From Microbacterium sp. SORGH_AS_0888 (GTDB lineage Bacteria > Actinomycetota > Actinomycetes > Actinomycetales > Microbacteriaceae): a stretch of 64,000 nucleotides of DNA. The position numbers and the translations under genes are program-made. The DNA lies in NCBI RefSeq assembly GCF_030818905.1, contig NZ_JAUTAZ010000001.1, forward strand, positions 992,001 through 1,056,000, written 5' to 3'. How positions within the stretch are numbered: the first letter of the stretch is position 1; each line of letters opens with the position of its first letter. Below are positions 16,809 through 26,092 of this stretch, piece after piece. The notes below the pieces were generated by a model. That model worked only from the letters and a program-made list of their open reading frames with translations, had not been told where the DNA came from and searched no databases.

Positions 16809-18572
16809 TTACTTGACCTCTCCGTCGGCGACGTCGGCGACCGGGGCATCGGGGGCGTCCTTGGCCGGACCCACCCCCACAGTGAGGGCGGCCTCGGGGT
16901 GGTTCAGATCGAACGCGGGGCGCTCGCTGCGGATGCGCGGGATGGACGTGAAGTTGTGACGCGGCGGCGGGCAGCTGGTCGCCCACTCGAGCGAGCCGCC
17001 GTAGCCCCAGGGGTCGTTGACCGTGACCTTGGGCGCCTTGCGCGCGGTGATCCAGACGTTCAGCATGAACGGGATCATCGAGACCGCGAGGACCATCGAG
17101 CCGATCGTGGACACCTGGTTCTCCCAGGTCCAGTTGTCGAACGTCGAGTAGTCGGCGTACCGGCGGGGCATGCCGTCGACACCCAGCCAGTGCTGGATCA
17201 GGAACGTCATGTGGAAGCCGATGAACAGCAGCCAGAAGTGCACGTAGCCCAGACGCTCGTTGAGCATCTTGCCGGTCCACTTCGGCCACCAGAAGTAGAA
17301 GCCGGCGAACATCGCGAACACGACGGTTCCGAAGACCACGTAGTGGAAGTGCGCGACCACGAAGTACGAGTCCGACAGAGCGAAGTCGAGCGCCGGCGAA
17401 GCCAGGATGACACCGGTCAGGCCGCCGAAGACGAACGAGACGAGGAACCCGAGCGAGAACACGATCGGCGTCTCGAACGTCACCGAGCCCCGCCACATGG
17501 TTCCGATCCAGTTGAAGATCTTCACGCCCGTGGGCACCGCGATCAGCATCGTCATGAAGGCGAAGAACGGCAGCAGCACCGATCCCGTGACGTACATGTG
17601 GTGCGCCCAGACGGCCACCGACAGGACCGCGATCGAGATCGTCGCGTACACGAGCGTCTTGTAGCCGAAGATCGGCTTGCGGCTGAAGACCGGGAAGATC
17701 TCCGACACGATGCCGAAGAAGGGCAGGGCGATGATGTACACCTCGGGGTGGCCGAAGAACCAGAACAGGTGCTGCCAGAGGAGGACACCGCCGTTGTGCG
17801 GGTCGTAGATGTGCGCGCCGAGGATGCGGTCCGCCGCGGCGGCCAGCATGGCGGCGGCCAGAACGGGGAACGCGATGAGCACCAGGATGCTGGTGATCAG
17901 CGTGTTCCAGGAGAAGATCGGCATCCGCCACATGGTCATGCCGGGAGCGCGCATCGTGATGATCGTCGTGATGAAGTTCACGGCACCGAAGATCGTTCCG
18001 AAGCCGCTGATGCCCAGGCCGACCATCCAGAGGTTCCCGCCGACCCCGGGCGTGAACGAGGAGCTCGCGAGCGGCTGATACGCGAACCATCCGAAGGACG
18101 CCGCGCCGGCCGGGGTGAGGAAGCCCGCGACCGCGATGATCGAGCCGAAGAGGAACAGCCAGAAGGCGAAAGCGTTCAGACGCGGGAAGGCGACGTCGGG
18201 GGCACCCAGCTGCAGCGGCAGGATCGCGTTCGCGAAGCCCGCGAACAGCGGCGTCGCGAACATCAGCAGCATGATCGTGCCGTGCATCGTGAACAGCTGG
18301 TTGTACTGCTCCTTCGTCGGGATGATCTGCATGCCGGGCTCGAAGAGCTCCGCGCGGATCAGGAGCGCCATCACGCCGCCGAGCAGGAAGAACAGGAACG
18401 AGGCGATCAGGTACATGTACCCGATGGTCTTGTGGTCAGTGGAGGTGATCCACTTGACGATGATGTTGCCCTTCTGCTCCACCCGGGAGGTGGTCAGCAG
18501 AGCTGCCTGGCGCGGCGGCAGGGTACGGGCCTGACCGTGCTCCTGCAGCGGAAGTGTCGTCGCCATGATCAC
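16809..18572 (-). CDS. ctaD: Cytochrome c oxidase subunit I (aa3 type)
   Basis: A 587-residue heme-copper oxidase subunit with twelve helices. Visible ligand motifs are [10 protein letters not shown] (low-spin heme a), the [17 protein letters not shown] stretch with the Cu-B His and crosslinked Tyr, the HHMYVTG Cu-B pair, and HFHYVVFG for both hemes. The GTG at 18572 shares GTGA with the ctaC stop and has AAGGA six bases upstream. An in-frame ATG at 18566 is an alternative. It is the middle gene of ctaC-ctaD-ctaF. Confidence 0.97.
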   Translation of the reverse strand: MIMATTLPLQEHGQARTLPPRQAALLTTSRVEQKGNIIVKWITSTDHKTIGYMYLIASFLFFLLGGVMALLIRAELFEPGMQIIPTKEQYNQLFTMHGTIMLLMFATPLFAGFANAILPLQLGAPDVAFPRLNAFAFWLFLFGSIIAVAGFLTPAGAASFGWFAYQPLASSSFTPGVGGNLWMVGLGISGFGTIFGAVNFITTIITMRAPGMTMWRMPIFSWNTLITSILVLIAFPVLAAAMLAAAADRILGAHIYDPHNGGVLLWQHLFWFFGHPEVYIIALPFFGIVSEIFPVFSRKPIFGYKTLVYATISIAVLSVAVWAHHMYVTGSVLLPFFAFMTMLIAVPTGVKIFNWIGTMWRGSVTFETPIVFSLGFLVSFVFGGLTGVILASPALDFALSDSYFVVAHFHYVVFGTVVFAMFAGFYFWWPKWTGKMLNERLGYVHFWLLFIGFHMTFLIQHWLGVDGMPRRYADYSTFDNWTWENQVSTIGSMVLAVSMIPFMLNVWITARKAPKVTVNDPWGYGGSLEWATSCPPPRHNFTSIPRIRSERPAFDLNHPEAALTVGVGPAKDAPDAPVADVADGEVK

Positions 18573-19459
18573 TCACCGTCCTTGTTGTTCGTGGCCCCGG
18601 TGCCGGGCAGGTTGGCCAGCCGGTCGTAGGCGTCCTCGATCGGCCCGGTCTGACCCTTGCTGCGCAGGCTGTCGAGGTAGAGCTTGTAGTCCTCGTCGCT
18701 GACGACCTTGACGTTGAAGAGCATCATCGAGTGGTACTCGCCACAGAGCTCCGCACACTTTCCGGCGTAGGTTCCCTCGCGGGTCGGGGTGAACGACCAC
18801 GAGTTGTCCTTGCCGATGAACATGTCCTTCTTGTAGAGGAAGTCGATGATCCAGAACGAGTGGATGACGTCGCGGGACTTCAGCGAGATCTTGACCGACT
18901 TGTCCACGGGCAGGTACAGGGTCGGCAGGGCGGCCTGGTCGACGTTGCCCGCCGCATCCGTCTGCGCCTGGGTGCCCATGGTCCACACGGTGTCGGAGTT
19001 CGTGTCGCCCGTGTACTGGAAGTCCCAGGCCCACTGCTTGCCGATCGCGGTGATCGAGACGTCCGGGTTCGGGTCCTCCGCCTGCAGGATCGTCTGGTCG
19101 CGCGCCGTGAAGGCGAAGAAGCCGAGGACGAGGATGAGCGGCACGACCGTGTAGAAGATCTCGATCGGCATGTTGTAGCGCAGCTGCACCGGCAGGCCGG
19201 TCTGGCCCTTGCGGCGGCGGTAGACGACCATCGCCCAGAGCATCAGGCCCCAGGTGACGATGCCGACCACGAGGAGCACGATCCAGGAGTTGACCCACAG
19301 ACCGGACACCATGTCGGTGTGGTTGGTCGCCGCCTGGCCGTCCTCGGTGAATCCCGGGAGGAACCCGTGCAACTGCGAGGGGGTGCAACCGGCGAGGATG
19401 ATCGCGGTCACGACCCCGATGGGGAGGACAGCGAGGCGCAGTCGACGTTTCGAAGGCAC
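18569..19459 (-). CDS. ctaC: Cytochrome c oxidase subunit II (lipoprotein, CuA site)
   Basis: A 296-residue subunit with an N-terminal lipoprotein signal whose lipobox LAGC predicts Cys24 as the lipidated residue. Two membrane helices follow ([18 protein letters not shown] and [17 protein letters not shown]). The extracytoplasmic cupredoxin domain holds the complete CuA motif in [14 protein letters not shown]. It accepts electrons from the QcrC hemes. The first gene of ctaCDF, its promoter is probably at 19495-19522. Confidence 0.96.
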   Translation of the reverse strand: MPSKRRLRLAVLPIGVVTAIILAGCTPSQLHGFLPGFTEDGQAATNHTDMVSGLWVNSWIVLLVVGIVTWGLMLWAMVVYRRRKGQTGLPVQLRYNMPIEIFYTVVPLILVLGFFAFTARDQTILQAEDPNPDVSITAIGKQWAWDFQYTGDTNSDTVWTMGTQAQTDAAGNVDQAALPTLYLPVDKSVKISLKSRDVIHSFWIIDFLYKKDMFIGKDNSWSFTPTREGTYAGKCAELCGEYHSMMLFNVKVVSDEDYKLYLDSLRSKGQTGPIEDAYDRLANLPGTGATNNKDGE

Positions 19460-19494
19460 GGTGCACCTTTCCGGGTCACGAATGAAGCTCCTTC

Positions 19495-19522
19495 AGTCTA
19501 GAGCAAGCTCACACCCGGTTCA
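19495..19522 (-). promoter_or_regulatory. Possible promoter of ctaC-ctaD-ctaF
   Basis: On the minus strand TGAACC (19517-19522) and TAGACT (19495-19500) are separated by 16 bp, giving a leader of about 30 nt that contains GGAAAG near the ATG. The hexamers match consensus moderately. Confidence 0.35.
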
Positions 19523-19552
19523 GGCCATGCGTCCAGCTTCGACCAACGCGTC

Positions 19553-19592
19553 GGCGCGGTCGATCCCCGCCATCACGGGGTTCGACCGCGCC
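19553..19592 (-). terminator. Hairpin after erpA
   Basis: Arms of 17 bp, starting GGCGCGGTCG at 19553 and ending at 19592, pair with one mismatch around a 6-nt loop. The hairpin lies 21 bp past the erpA stop and before the ctaC promoter. No T run follows on the minus strand, so it may be an inefficient or Rho-independent GC-only terminator. Confidence 0.6.
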
Positions 19593-19613
19593 GAAGAAGA
19601 GCGCGCGAAAGGC

Positions 19614-19979
19614 TCAGTGGAAGCTGTCGCCGCAGGCGCAGGAGCCCTGCGCGTTCGGGTTGTCGATCGTGAAGCCCTGCTCCGAGATCGTGTCCTTGAA
19701 GTCGATCGTGGCGCCGTCGAGGTACGGCACGCTCATGTCGTCGACGATGACCTCGACGCCCTCGAAATCGGCGACCTTGTCGCCGTCGAGGTAGCGCTCG
19801 TCGAAGTAGAGCTGGTAGATCAGGCCGCTGCAGCCACCGGGCTGAACGGCCACGCGCAGCCGCAGATCGTCGCGGCCTTCCTGGTCGAGCAGGCTGCGCA
19901 CCTTGTCGGCGGCGGCATCCGTCAGCAGCACGCCGTGCTCGCGCGCGGTCTGGTCGACGCTGAGTGCGGTGTCGGTCAT
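19614..19979 (-). CDS. erpA: Iron-sulfur cluster insertion protein, A-type carrier
   Basis: A 121-residue HesB/IscA/ErpA-family protein. The three cluster-ligand cysteines are in QPGGCSGLIYQLYFD and the C-terminal GSCACGDSFH. It delivers Fe-S clusters to apo-enzymes. GGAGGAGAG precedes the ATG. Position next to the ctaC block matches the M. tuberculosis order, where Rv2204c lies close to ctaC. The Rieske protein of this window needs such a cluster, but no specific partnership is shown. Confidence 0.92.
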   Translation of the reverse strand: MTDTALSVDQTAREHGVLLTDAAADKVRSLLDQEGRDDLRLRVAVQPGGCSGLIYQLYFDERYLDGDKVADFEGVEVIVDDMSVPYLDGATIDFKDTISEQGFTIDNPNAQGSCACGDSFH

Positions 19980-20044
19980 GACTCTCCTCCGGGACGGCCC
20001 GTCACGGGCGCGGGGACCTCATGCAGCGGTCCAGTGGCTCGATT

Positions 20045-21458
20045 CTACGCCGCGCCGTCGCCCGACGGCCGGAAGGCGTCGATTTTCTCCAGCAGGAGCG
20101 CCTCGCTCGCCACGGCGTTGCGGAACGTGTCGAGATGGAGCGACTCGTTCGGGCTGTGCGCCCGCGTGTGCGGGTCCTCGATCCCGGTCACGAGGATCTG
20201 CGCCCCCGGGAAGACCTCGACGAGATCGGCGATGAAGGGGATGGATCCCCCGACGCCGATGTCCACGGGCGCGACACCGTATCCCTCGGCCAGGCTGTCG
20301 CGTGCCGCGCCGACCGCCCACCCCGCCGTGTCGACGAGGAAGCCGTCGCCGCAGTCGACGTCGGAGAAGGCGAGCTGCGCACCGAAGGGCGCGTGCGCGC
20401 GCAGGTGCGCCTCGATCGCGTCATAGGCCTCGCGCGCATCCTGCCCGGGCGCGACGCGGGCGCTCACGACGACCGACACCCTCCGGGGAGAGCGTGTTGG
20501 AGGCCGCCGCGACCGGGGTGAAGTCGATGCCCGTCACGGTGATCGAGGGCTTGTTCCAGATGCGTCCGAGGATCGAGCCGGCCCCGATCGTCGAGACGCC
20601 GTCGGCCAGTCCCGCCTCGTCCCGCAGCGTGCTCTCCTCGTAGGCGGGCGTCGGGGCGTCCCGCTCCCGCAGGCCGGAGACCGCGACCGCGCCGTCCGCG
20701 TCCCAGAGCGTGTCGAGCAGCCGCACGGTCGCCATCATGGCGTCGGGCACCGCTCCGCCGAACATGCCCGAGTGCGAGGCGTGCTCCAGCGTGCGCACGG
20801 TCATCGTGAATCGGGCGTTGCCGCGCAGCGACACCGTCAGCGCCGGGGTCGCCGCATCCCAGTTGCCCGAGTCGGCCACGACGATGACGTCGCTGCGCAG
20901 GGCATCGGCGTGGTCCGCGAGGAACGGGCCGAACGAGCGGGAGCCGTACTCCTCCTCCCCCTCGACGAAGAGCGAGACGCCGAGATCGAAGTCGTCGCCG
21001 AGAGCGGCGCGCAGGGCGCGCAGGGCGGCGATGTGCACCATGACGCCGGCCTTGTCGTCGGCGGCTCCGCGGGCGTACAGGCGGCCGTCGCGCACGGTCG
21101 GCTCGAACGGAGGCGTGTCCCAGAGCGCCTCGTCGCCCGCAGGCTGCACATCGTGGTGCGCATACAGCAGCACGGTCGGCGCGCCCCGCCGCGCCGCGCG
21201 GGTGGCGAGGACGGCGGGCTGGCCGAGCTCGTCACCGTCGACCACCAGCGACCGGGCGACCTCGACGTGGTCGAACACGCCGGTCTCGCGCGCCAGGTCG
21301 GCGACCGCCTCGGCGCTTCGCTGCACCTGCGTCTGGTCGAACGCGGGCCACGCGACCGACGGGATGCGCACGAGGGAGCCCAGATCTGCGAGGGCGGCGG
21401 GGATGCCGGCGGCTGCGGCGTCGCGGACGGCAGCCCTCCGGGTGTTCTCGGATGTCAT
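20045..21458 (-). CDS. M20-family dipeptidase (apparent +1 frameshift)
   Basis: Two overlapping frames encode one metallopeptidase of about 470 aa. The N-terminal part (to about 20490) has the zinc-ligand motif YAHHDVQP, the bridging Asp in AADDKAGVM and the catalytic Glu pair in VEGEEEYGS. The C-terminal part continues as VSVVVSARVAPGQDA and ends with HSPNESLHL and a normal tail. Frames change in the run at 20478-20488: with one base removed, TLSP is followed by RVSVVVSAR, as expected for the family. The start is the ATG at 21458, with TAAGAT 7 nt upstream. The family cleaves dipeptides or related amides; the substrate is unknown. The break is probably a sequence error. Confidence 0.85.
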
Positions 21459-21465
21459 GCGGGTA

Positions 21466-21471
21466 ATCTTA
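21466..21471 (-). promoter_or_regulatory. -10 element (TAAGAT) of the M20 peptidase
   Basis: TAAGAT on the minus strand ends 7 nt before the ATG at 21458, and no ribosome binding site is present. This leaderless arrangement supports that start codon. Confidence 0.45.
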
Positions 21472-21504
21472 AGAGGCACCCTTCTCCAGACTCCGAGGAA
21501 CCCC

Positions 21505-22072
21505 GTGGCCAAGACCTCCGCCGATTCCGCCCCGCACGACGCCGACGCGGGCGCGCCCACGGGCAAGGGCCGGCCCACGCCGACCCGCGCCGAGCGCGAG
21601 GCCGCGCGCAAGCGCCCGCTGGTCCCCGACACGAAAGAGGCCAAGAAGCGGGCGCGTGAGGAGATGGCCGCGCAGCGCGAGAAGGCGCGGATCGGGATGG
21701 CGGCGGGCGACGACCGCTACCTGACTGCGCGCGACCGGGGCCCGCAGCGCCGGTTCGTGCGCGACGTCGTCGACTCGGGCTGGCACTTCGCCGAGCTCGT
21801 GATGCCGTTCATGGTCCTCGTGCTGCTCATGATGTTCGTGAACGTCCCGATCGTGCAGTTCTACTCGTACGCGGCGCTCTGGGTGTTCGTGGCCATCTCG
21901 GTGGTCGACATGGTGATCACGTCGTTCCGCGTCAAGCGGGCCGCGCGCGCGAAGTTCGGCGCGGACCGCATCGAGCGGGGTTCTCGGCCTGTACGGGGCC
22001 ATGCGCATCGTGCAGATGAGGTTCATGCGGGTGCCCAAGCCCCAGGTGCGCCGGGGCGAGCACCCCGCCTGA
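21505..22072 (+). CDS. DUF3043 membrane protein (apparent +1 frameshift)
   Basis: A protein of about 188 aa once repaired: a charged N-terminal half rich in Lys, Arg and Glu (TPTRAEREAARKRP, KEAKKRAREEM), the conserved YLTARDRGPQRRFVRD segment, then two hydrophobic helices (LVMPFMVLVLLMMFVNVPIV and YAALWVFVAISVVDMVI). That is the actinobacterial DUF3043 layout. After GADRIERG at about 21978-21983 (CGGGGTTCTCGG) the frame must shift by one base to continue LGLYGAMRIVQMRFMR and stop at 22072. The GTG at 21505 follows GAGGAA. Function is unknown. Confidence 0.75.
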
Positions 22073-22111
22073 CGCTCTTCGCACGCGTCACGTCTCGCGG
22101 GACGCGGCGTC

Positions 22112-23143
22112 TCAGCCCCGGCGGCGCGCCACGAGGCCGCGGCTGACCTGGCGCGCCCAGAGCGGGCCGCGGTAGAGGAAAGCGGTGTAGCCCTGCACGA
22201 GGGTCGCCCCGGCCTCGAGCCGCTCCGCGACGTCCGCGCCGGTCTCGACCCCGCCGGCCGAGATCACGCAGAAGTCCTCGGGCACGACCTCGCGCACGAT
22301 GCGCAGTGCCTCGAGCGAGCGCGCACGCAGCGGCGCTCCGGAGAGCCCGCCCTCCCCCGCCGCGGCCACCACGGCAGGATCCGTCCGCAGGCCCTCGCGC
22401 GAGATCGTCGTGTTGGTCGCGATGACACCCGCGAGTCCCAGCTCCACGGCGAGCGTCGCGACGGCGGCGATCTCGTCGTCGGGCAGGTCGGGAGCGAACT
22501 TCACGAGCAGCGGGGTGGCGCCCGAGGCGTCGCGCACCTCCTGCAGGAGCGGACGGAGCGTCTCGACCGCCTGCAGTCCCCGCAGTCCCGGGGTGTTCGG
22601 CGAGGAGACGTTGACCACGAGATAGTCCGCGAGCGGTGCCAGCAGCTCGGCGCTGCGCACGTAGTCTGCGGTCGCATCGGCCACGTCGACGACGCGGCTC
22701 TTGCCGATGTTGACACCGATGACCGGCCGATGGCGACGACGCCGCAACCGCTCGAGTCGGCGGGCGGCCGCCTGGGCGCCGCGATTGTTGAAGCCCATGC
22801 GGTTGACGACCGCACGGTCCGGCACGAGCCGGAACAGGCGCGGACGCGGGTTGCCGTCCTGCGGGATGGCGGTGACGGTCCCGACCTCCACATGCCCGAA
22901 GCCGAGCGCATGGAGCCCGGCGGCGGCACGGACGTCCTTGTCGAAGCCGGCGGCGACGCCGAAGGGGGACTCGAACGTCAGCCCGAGTGCTCGCGTGCGC
23001 AGCGCCGGGTCGGGGCGGCAGAGCGCACGAGCGAGCCACGAGAACGGCGGCACCCCGATCGCCCGGATGACGACCACGGCCGCATGGTGCGCGGTCTCGG
23101 GGTCCATGCGCGTGAGAACGGTGCGGAACAGCAGCGGATACAT
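22112..23143 (-). CDS. pyrD: Dihydroorotate dehydrogenase (quinone), class 2
   Basis: A 343-residue membrane-associated flavoenzyme of pyrimidine synthesis that passes electrons to menaquinone. The N-terminal extension (MYPLLFRTVLTRMDPETAHH) is the class 2 membrane-contact helix pair. FMN and substrate motifs include NRMGFNN, VNVSSPNTPGLR with the catalytic Ser, KFAPDLPDDEI and ISAGGVETGADV. The frame is open further upstream, but homology begins at the ATG at 23143, which has TAGCCT 7 nt before it. Other pyr genes are not in this window. Confidence 0.95.
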   Translation of the reverse strand: MYPLLFRTVLTRMDPETAHHAAVVVIRAIGVPPFSWLARALCRPDPALRTRALGLTFESPFGVAAGFDKDVRAAAGLHALGFGHVEVGTVTAIPQDGNPRPRLFRLVPDRAVVNRMGFNNRGAQAAARRLERLRRRRHRPVIGVNIGKSRVVDVADATADYVRSAELLAPLADYLVVNVSSPNTPGLRGLQAVETLRPLLQEVRDASGATPLLVKFAPDLPDDEIAAVATLAVELGLAGVIATNTTISREGLRTDPAVVAAAGEGGLSGAPLRARSLEALRIVREVVPEDFCVISAGGVETGADVAERLEAGATLVQGYTAFLYRGPLWARQVSRGLVARRRG

Positions 23144-23150
23144 CGGTGAC

Positions 23151-23156
23151 AGGCTA
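23151..23156 (-). promoter_or_regulatory. -10 element (TAGCCT) of pyrD
   Basis: TAGCCT lies 7 nt before the pyrD ATG, within the last codons of nrdR, with no ribosome binding site between. It suggests a leaderless internal promoter, separate from the hisD-nrdR transcript. Confidence 0.4.
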
Positions 23157-23639
23157 TCGGTCGTCGGAGGCCGAGGCCGTCGCGTCGCGCGCGGCGTGGT
23201 CGAGCCGCAGCTGCGCGATGGACGCCTCGAAGTCCTCGAGCGAGTCGAACGCCTGGTAGACGCTCGCGAAGCGGAGGTAGGCGACCTCGTCCAGGTCACG
23301 CAGCGGCCCCAGGATCGCGAGCCCGATCTCGTTCGTGTCGATCTGGGAGGCACCGGTCTGTCGCACCGCCTCCTCGACGCGCTGGGCGAGGACGGCGAGG
23401 TCGGCCTCGGTGACCGGACGGCCCTGGCAGGCCTTCCGCACCCCCGACATGACCTTCTCGCGGCTGAACGGCTCGATGACGCCGGAACGCTTGATGACGT
23501 TGAGGCTCGCGGTCTCGATCGTCGAGAACCGTCCGCCGCACTCCGGGCACTGGCGACGCCGACGGATGCTGAGGCCGTCGTCGCTCGTGCGCGAGTCGAT
23601 CACACGCGAGTCGGGATGCCGGCAGAAGGGGCAGTGCAT
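23154..23639 (-). CDS. nrdR: Transcriptional repressor NrdR
   Basis: A 161-residue regulator of ribonucleotide reductase genes. The N-terminal zinc ribbon is CPFC and CPEC with the [15 protein letters not shown] signature; the ATP-cone follows from [15 protein letters not shown] to about residue 135. It binds NrdR boxes when dATP is high. No nrd gene is in the window. It starts 3 bp after hisD ends and is likely co-transcribed with it. Confidence 0.96.
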   Translation of the reverse strand: MHCPFCRHPDSRVIDSRTSDDGLSIRRRRQCPECGGRFSTIETASLNVIKRSGVIEPFSREKVMSGVRKACQGRPVTEADLAVLAQRVEEAVRQTGASQIDTNEIGLAILGPLRDLDEVAYLRFASVYQAFDSLEDFEASIAQLRLDHAARDATASASDDR

Positions 23640-23642
23640 GGT

Positions 23643-24962
23643 CTACGCGTCCCGCCCCGCGCGCTCCTCGAACCGGGCCTCGACGGCCTCCCCGTGCGCC
23701 GGGAGCGCCTCCGTGTCGGCCAGCAGGACGATGCGCTCGCGCACCTCGGCGAGAGCGGCGCGGTCGTAGGCGATGACCTGCTGCGGCCGGAGGAACGTCG
23801 CCGCAGACAGGCCCGAGGCGTACCGTGCCTGACCCCCCGTCGGAAGAACGTGATTGCTGCCGGCGAGGTAGTCGCCCAGGCTCACGGGCGAGTTCTCGCC
23901 GACGAACACGGCGCCGGCGTTGACGAACTCCTCGGGACGGGGGTCCGCGAGGTGGAGCTCGAGGTGCTCGGGCGCGTAGGCGTTGCTGAACGCCGTCGCC
24001 TGGGCGAGGTCGTCGACGAGCACGACCGCGGACTGCGGTCCGGCCAGCGCCGCGGCCACCCGCTCCGCGTGCCGGGTACGCGCGGCGAGATCGACCGTCT
24101 CGGCGACGACGGCCGCGGCCAGCCCCTCGGAGTCGGTCACGAGCACCGCGGAGGCCTGCTCGTCGTGCTCGGCCTGGCTGATGAGGTCGGCCGCGACCAG
24201 GCGAGGGTCGGCCGAGTCGTCGGCGACGATGAGGATCTCGGTCGCGCCGGCCTCGGCATCCGTCCCCACGAGTCCCGCGACGGCGCGCTTGGCGGCGGCG
24301 ACGAAGTTGTTTCCGGGGCCGGTCACGACGTCCACGGGGTCGAGGCCCAGCTCCGTCACGCCGTGCGCGAACGCGGCGATCGCGCCCGCGCCGCCCATGG
24401 CATAGACCTCGGTGACCCCCAGCAGCCGAGCCGCTGCCAGGATCACGGGGTGCACGCGACCGCCCTTGTCGGCCTGCGGCGGCGACGCGAGCGCGACGAC
24501 CTCGACGCCCGCGACCTGCGCGGGAACGACGTTCATGACGACGCTCGAGGGATAGACCGCCTTGCCGCCGGGCACGTAGACCCCGACGCGCCGCACCGGC
24601 TGCCACCGCTGCACGACGCGGGCCCCGGGCGCCAGCTCGGTCGTCACGGCGGGGGGCACCTGCGCGGCCGAGGCCGCCCGCACCCGGACGATCGCCTCCT
24701 CGAGAGCTGCGCGCACCCGGGGGTCGAGGCTCTCGAGCGCCTCGGCGAGGTGCTCGTCGGGCACACGGATGTCGTGTCCGCTCACGCGATCGAAGCGCTC
24801 CGCCTGCTCGCGCAGCGCCGCCTCGCCGCGCTCGGCGACGTCGTGGACGATGTCGGCGGCCGCCGTCAGCGCGGCTGAACGCGCGGTCTCGGCGCGGGGG
24901 ACGGCAGCCAGCAGCTCGGCCGCGGAGAAGGTGCGGCCGCGGAGGTCGAGTGTGCGCAGCAT
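23643..24962 (-). CDS. hisD: Histidinol dehydrogenase
   Basis: A 439-residue zinc NAD enzyme catalysing the last two steps of histidine synthesis. Motifs are YVPGGKAVYPSS, VTGPGNNFVAAAKRAV, the zinc-ligand region SQAEHDEQAS and the C-terminal GDYLAGSNHVLPTGGQAR with the catalytic and zinc histidines. The ATG at 24962 has TAGCCT exactly 6 nt upstream and no ribosome binding site. Other his genes are absent here; the downstream neighbour is nrdR, an unrelated function. Confidence 0.96.
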   Translation of the reverse strand: MLRTLDLRGRTFSAAELLAAVPRAETARSAALTAAADIVHDVAERGEAALREQAERFDRVSGHDIRVPDEHLAEALESLDPRVRAALEEAIVRVRAASAAQVPPAVTTELAPGARVVQRWQPVRRVGVYVPGGKAVYPSSVVMNVVPAQVAGVEVVALASPPQADKGGRVHPVILAAARLLGVTEVYAMGGAGAIAAFAHGVTELGLDPVDVVTGPGNNFVAAAKRAVAGLVGTDAEAGATEILIVADDSADPRLVAADLISQAEHDEQASAVLVTDSEGLAAAVVAETVDLAARTRHAERVAAALAGPQSAVVLVDDLAQATAFSNAYAPEHLELHLADPRPEEFVNAGAVFVGENSPVSLGDYLAGSNHVLPTGGQARYASGLSAATFLRPQQVIAYDRAALAEVRERIVLLADTEALPAHGEAVEARFEERAGRDA

Positions 24963-24968
24963 CGTTCC

Positions 24969-24974
24969 AGGCTA
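24969..24974 (-). promoter_or_regulatory. -10 element (TAGCCT) of hisD
   Basis: TAGCCT followed by six bases and the hisD ATG, with no Shine-Dalgarno sequence. Leaderless transcription is predicted. Confidence 0.5.
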
Positions 24975-24993
24975 TCGGGCGGTCGCGAGCGGT

Positions 24994-26010
24994 TCAGCCG
25001 CGGGTCACGCCGCTGACCTCGTGCAGGTATCCCAGCCGGCCGTCCTCATGACGGATGACGAACACCTCGCCGCGGTCCTCGATCACGAGCGCCCAGGCGC
25101 CGGGTCCGATGCGGAACAGCGGCGCGCCGCGCTCGTCGAGCACGTCGCGCTCCTCGGGGGCGAGCGCCCAGAACGCCTGGGGCGCCTGCGCGGGGGCGGC
25201 GTCCTCGATCACGACCGGCTCGAAGACCGCCGTCTCGGCGGTGGAGTCGACCGCGGCGCGGTCGGCGTCGACGACGGGCGCCGGCTCGCCGACGGGGGGC
25301 ACGGGAACGCCATGGGCCTGCGTCGGGGCGCCGTAGGGCTGCGTGGGCACGTCGGCGGGCTGAACGCCCGGGACGGCACCGGGGTGGGTGACCGGCTCGG
25401 CGGGCCGGGGCGGACGCGCGGCGATCGGGCGCAGTGGGCGGGCGTTCGGGTGCGCGAGCACCTCGGCACGGTGGCGGAAGTCCTCGCCGAGAACGGGGAT
25501 GTGCGGAGCGACGACCGTGAAGAAGACGCCGCCGAGCATGAGGATCAGCTCGACCCAGACCGCCCAGGTCGTCGCCACCAGGTGAGGCGGGAGGCCCGCC
25601 ACCAGACGCCAGAGCATGGCGAGCCAGAAGACCGCGGCGACCGAGAACGCGACGGAGGCGAACTGGTCGATGCCGAGGGAGCCGACGCGGCGGATGCCTT
25701 CGGGAGACAGCCGCCGGAGGGCGAGGAGGAACACCGCCGCGGTCGGCACGCCGACGGTCAGGATCCAGTCGAGTCCGCCGGTCCAGACCGAGGGCCCGGC
25801 GACACCGCCGCCCGCGATGTAGAGCGGCACGAAGGAGAGCGCGAACGCGACGAGCCAGATGCCGCCGAGGACCGCCTCACGCACGGAGAACGGCCCGACG
25901 CCGTACTGCGGCGGCACGGGCGTCTCGTCCGCTGCGGTCACCTCGTCCTCGGCGATCACGTCGTCGGGGTCGAACTCGGCGGCGTACTCGCCGCGCGCAT
26001 CGTCGGTCAT
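24994..26010 (-). CDS. Uncharacterised membrane protein with Pro-rich linker
   Basis: A 338-residue protein I do not recognise. An acidic N-terminus (residues 1-35) precedes four or five hydrophobic helices (about 45-170), then a long Pro, Ala and Val-rich linker (about 190-280), and a small C-terminal domain with alternating strands (PLFRIGPGAWALVIEDRGEVFVIRHEDGRLGYLHEV). The ATG at 26010 has GGAAGGA upstream. It lies between dnaE and hisD on the same strand. The C-terminal block looks like a compact beta domain facing the cytoplasm; no catalytic motif is seen. Confidence 0.75.
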   Translation of the reverse strand: MTDDARGEYAAEFDPDDVIAEDEVTAADETPVPPQYGVGPFSVREAVLGGIWLVAFALSFVPLYIAGGGVAGPSVWTGGLDWILTVGVPTAAVFLLALRRLSPEGIRRVGSLGIDQFASVAFSVAAVFWLAMLWRLVAGLPPHLVATTWAVWVELILMLGGVFFTVVAPHIPVLGEDFRHRAEVLAHPNARPLRPIAARPPRPAEPVTHPGAVPGVQPADVPTQPYGAPTQAHGVPVPPVGEPAPVVDADRAAVDSTAETAVFEPVVIEDAAPAQAPQAFWALAPEERDVLDERGAPLFRIGPGAWALVIEDRGEVFVIRHEDGRLGYLHEVSGVTRG

Positions 26011-26092
26011 GTCGATCCTTCCGGGGAGGGGGCCGGGGGCCCCGAAGACCTACCGATCCTAACCATCCCGGCCGTGTGCGTCCCCCGGTTTG

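Noticed and set aside
20045..21458. Reading the M20 locus as two separate genes
   Set aside because: The second frame begins in the middle of the peptidase fold with no ribosome binding site, and joining the frames gives a full-length family member.
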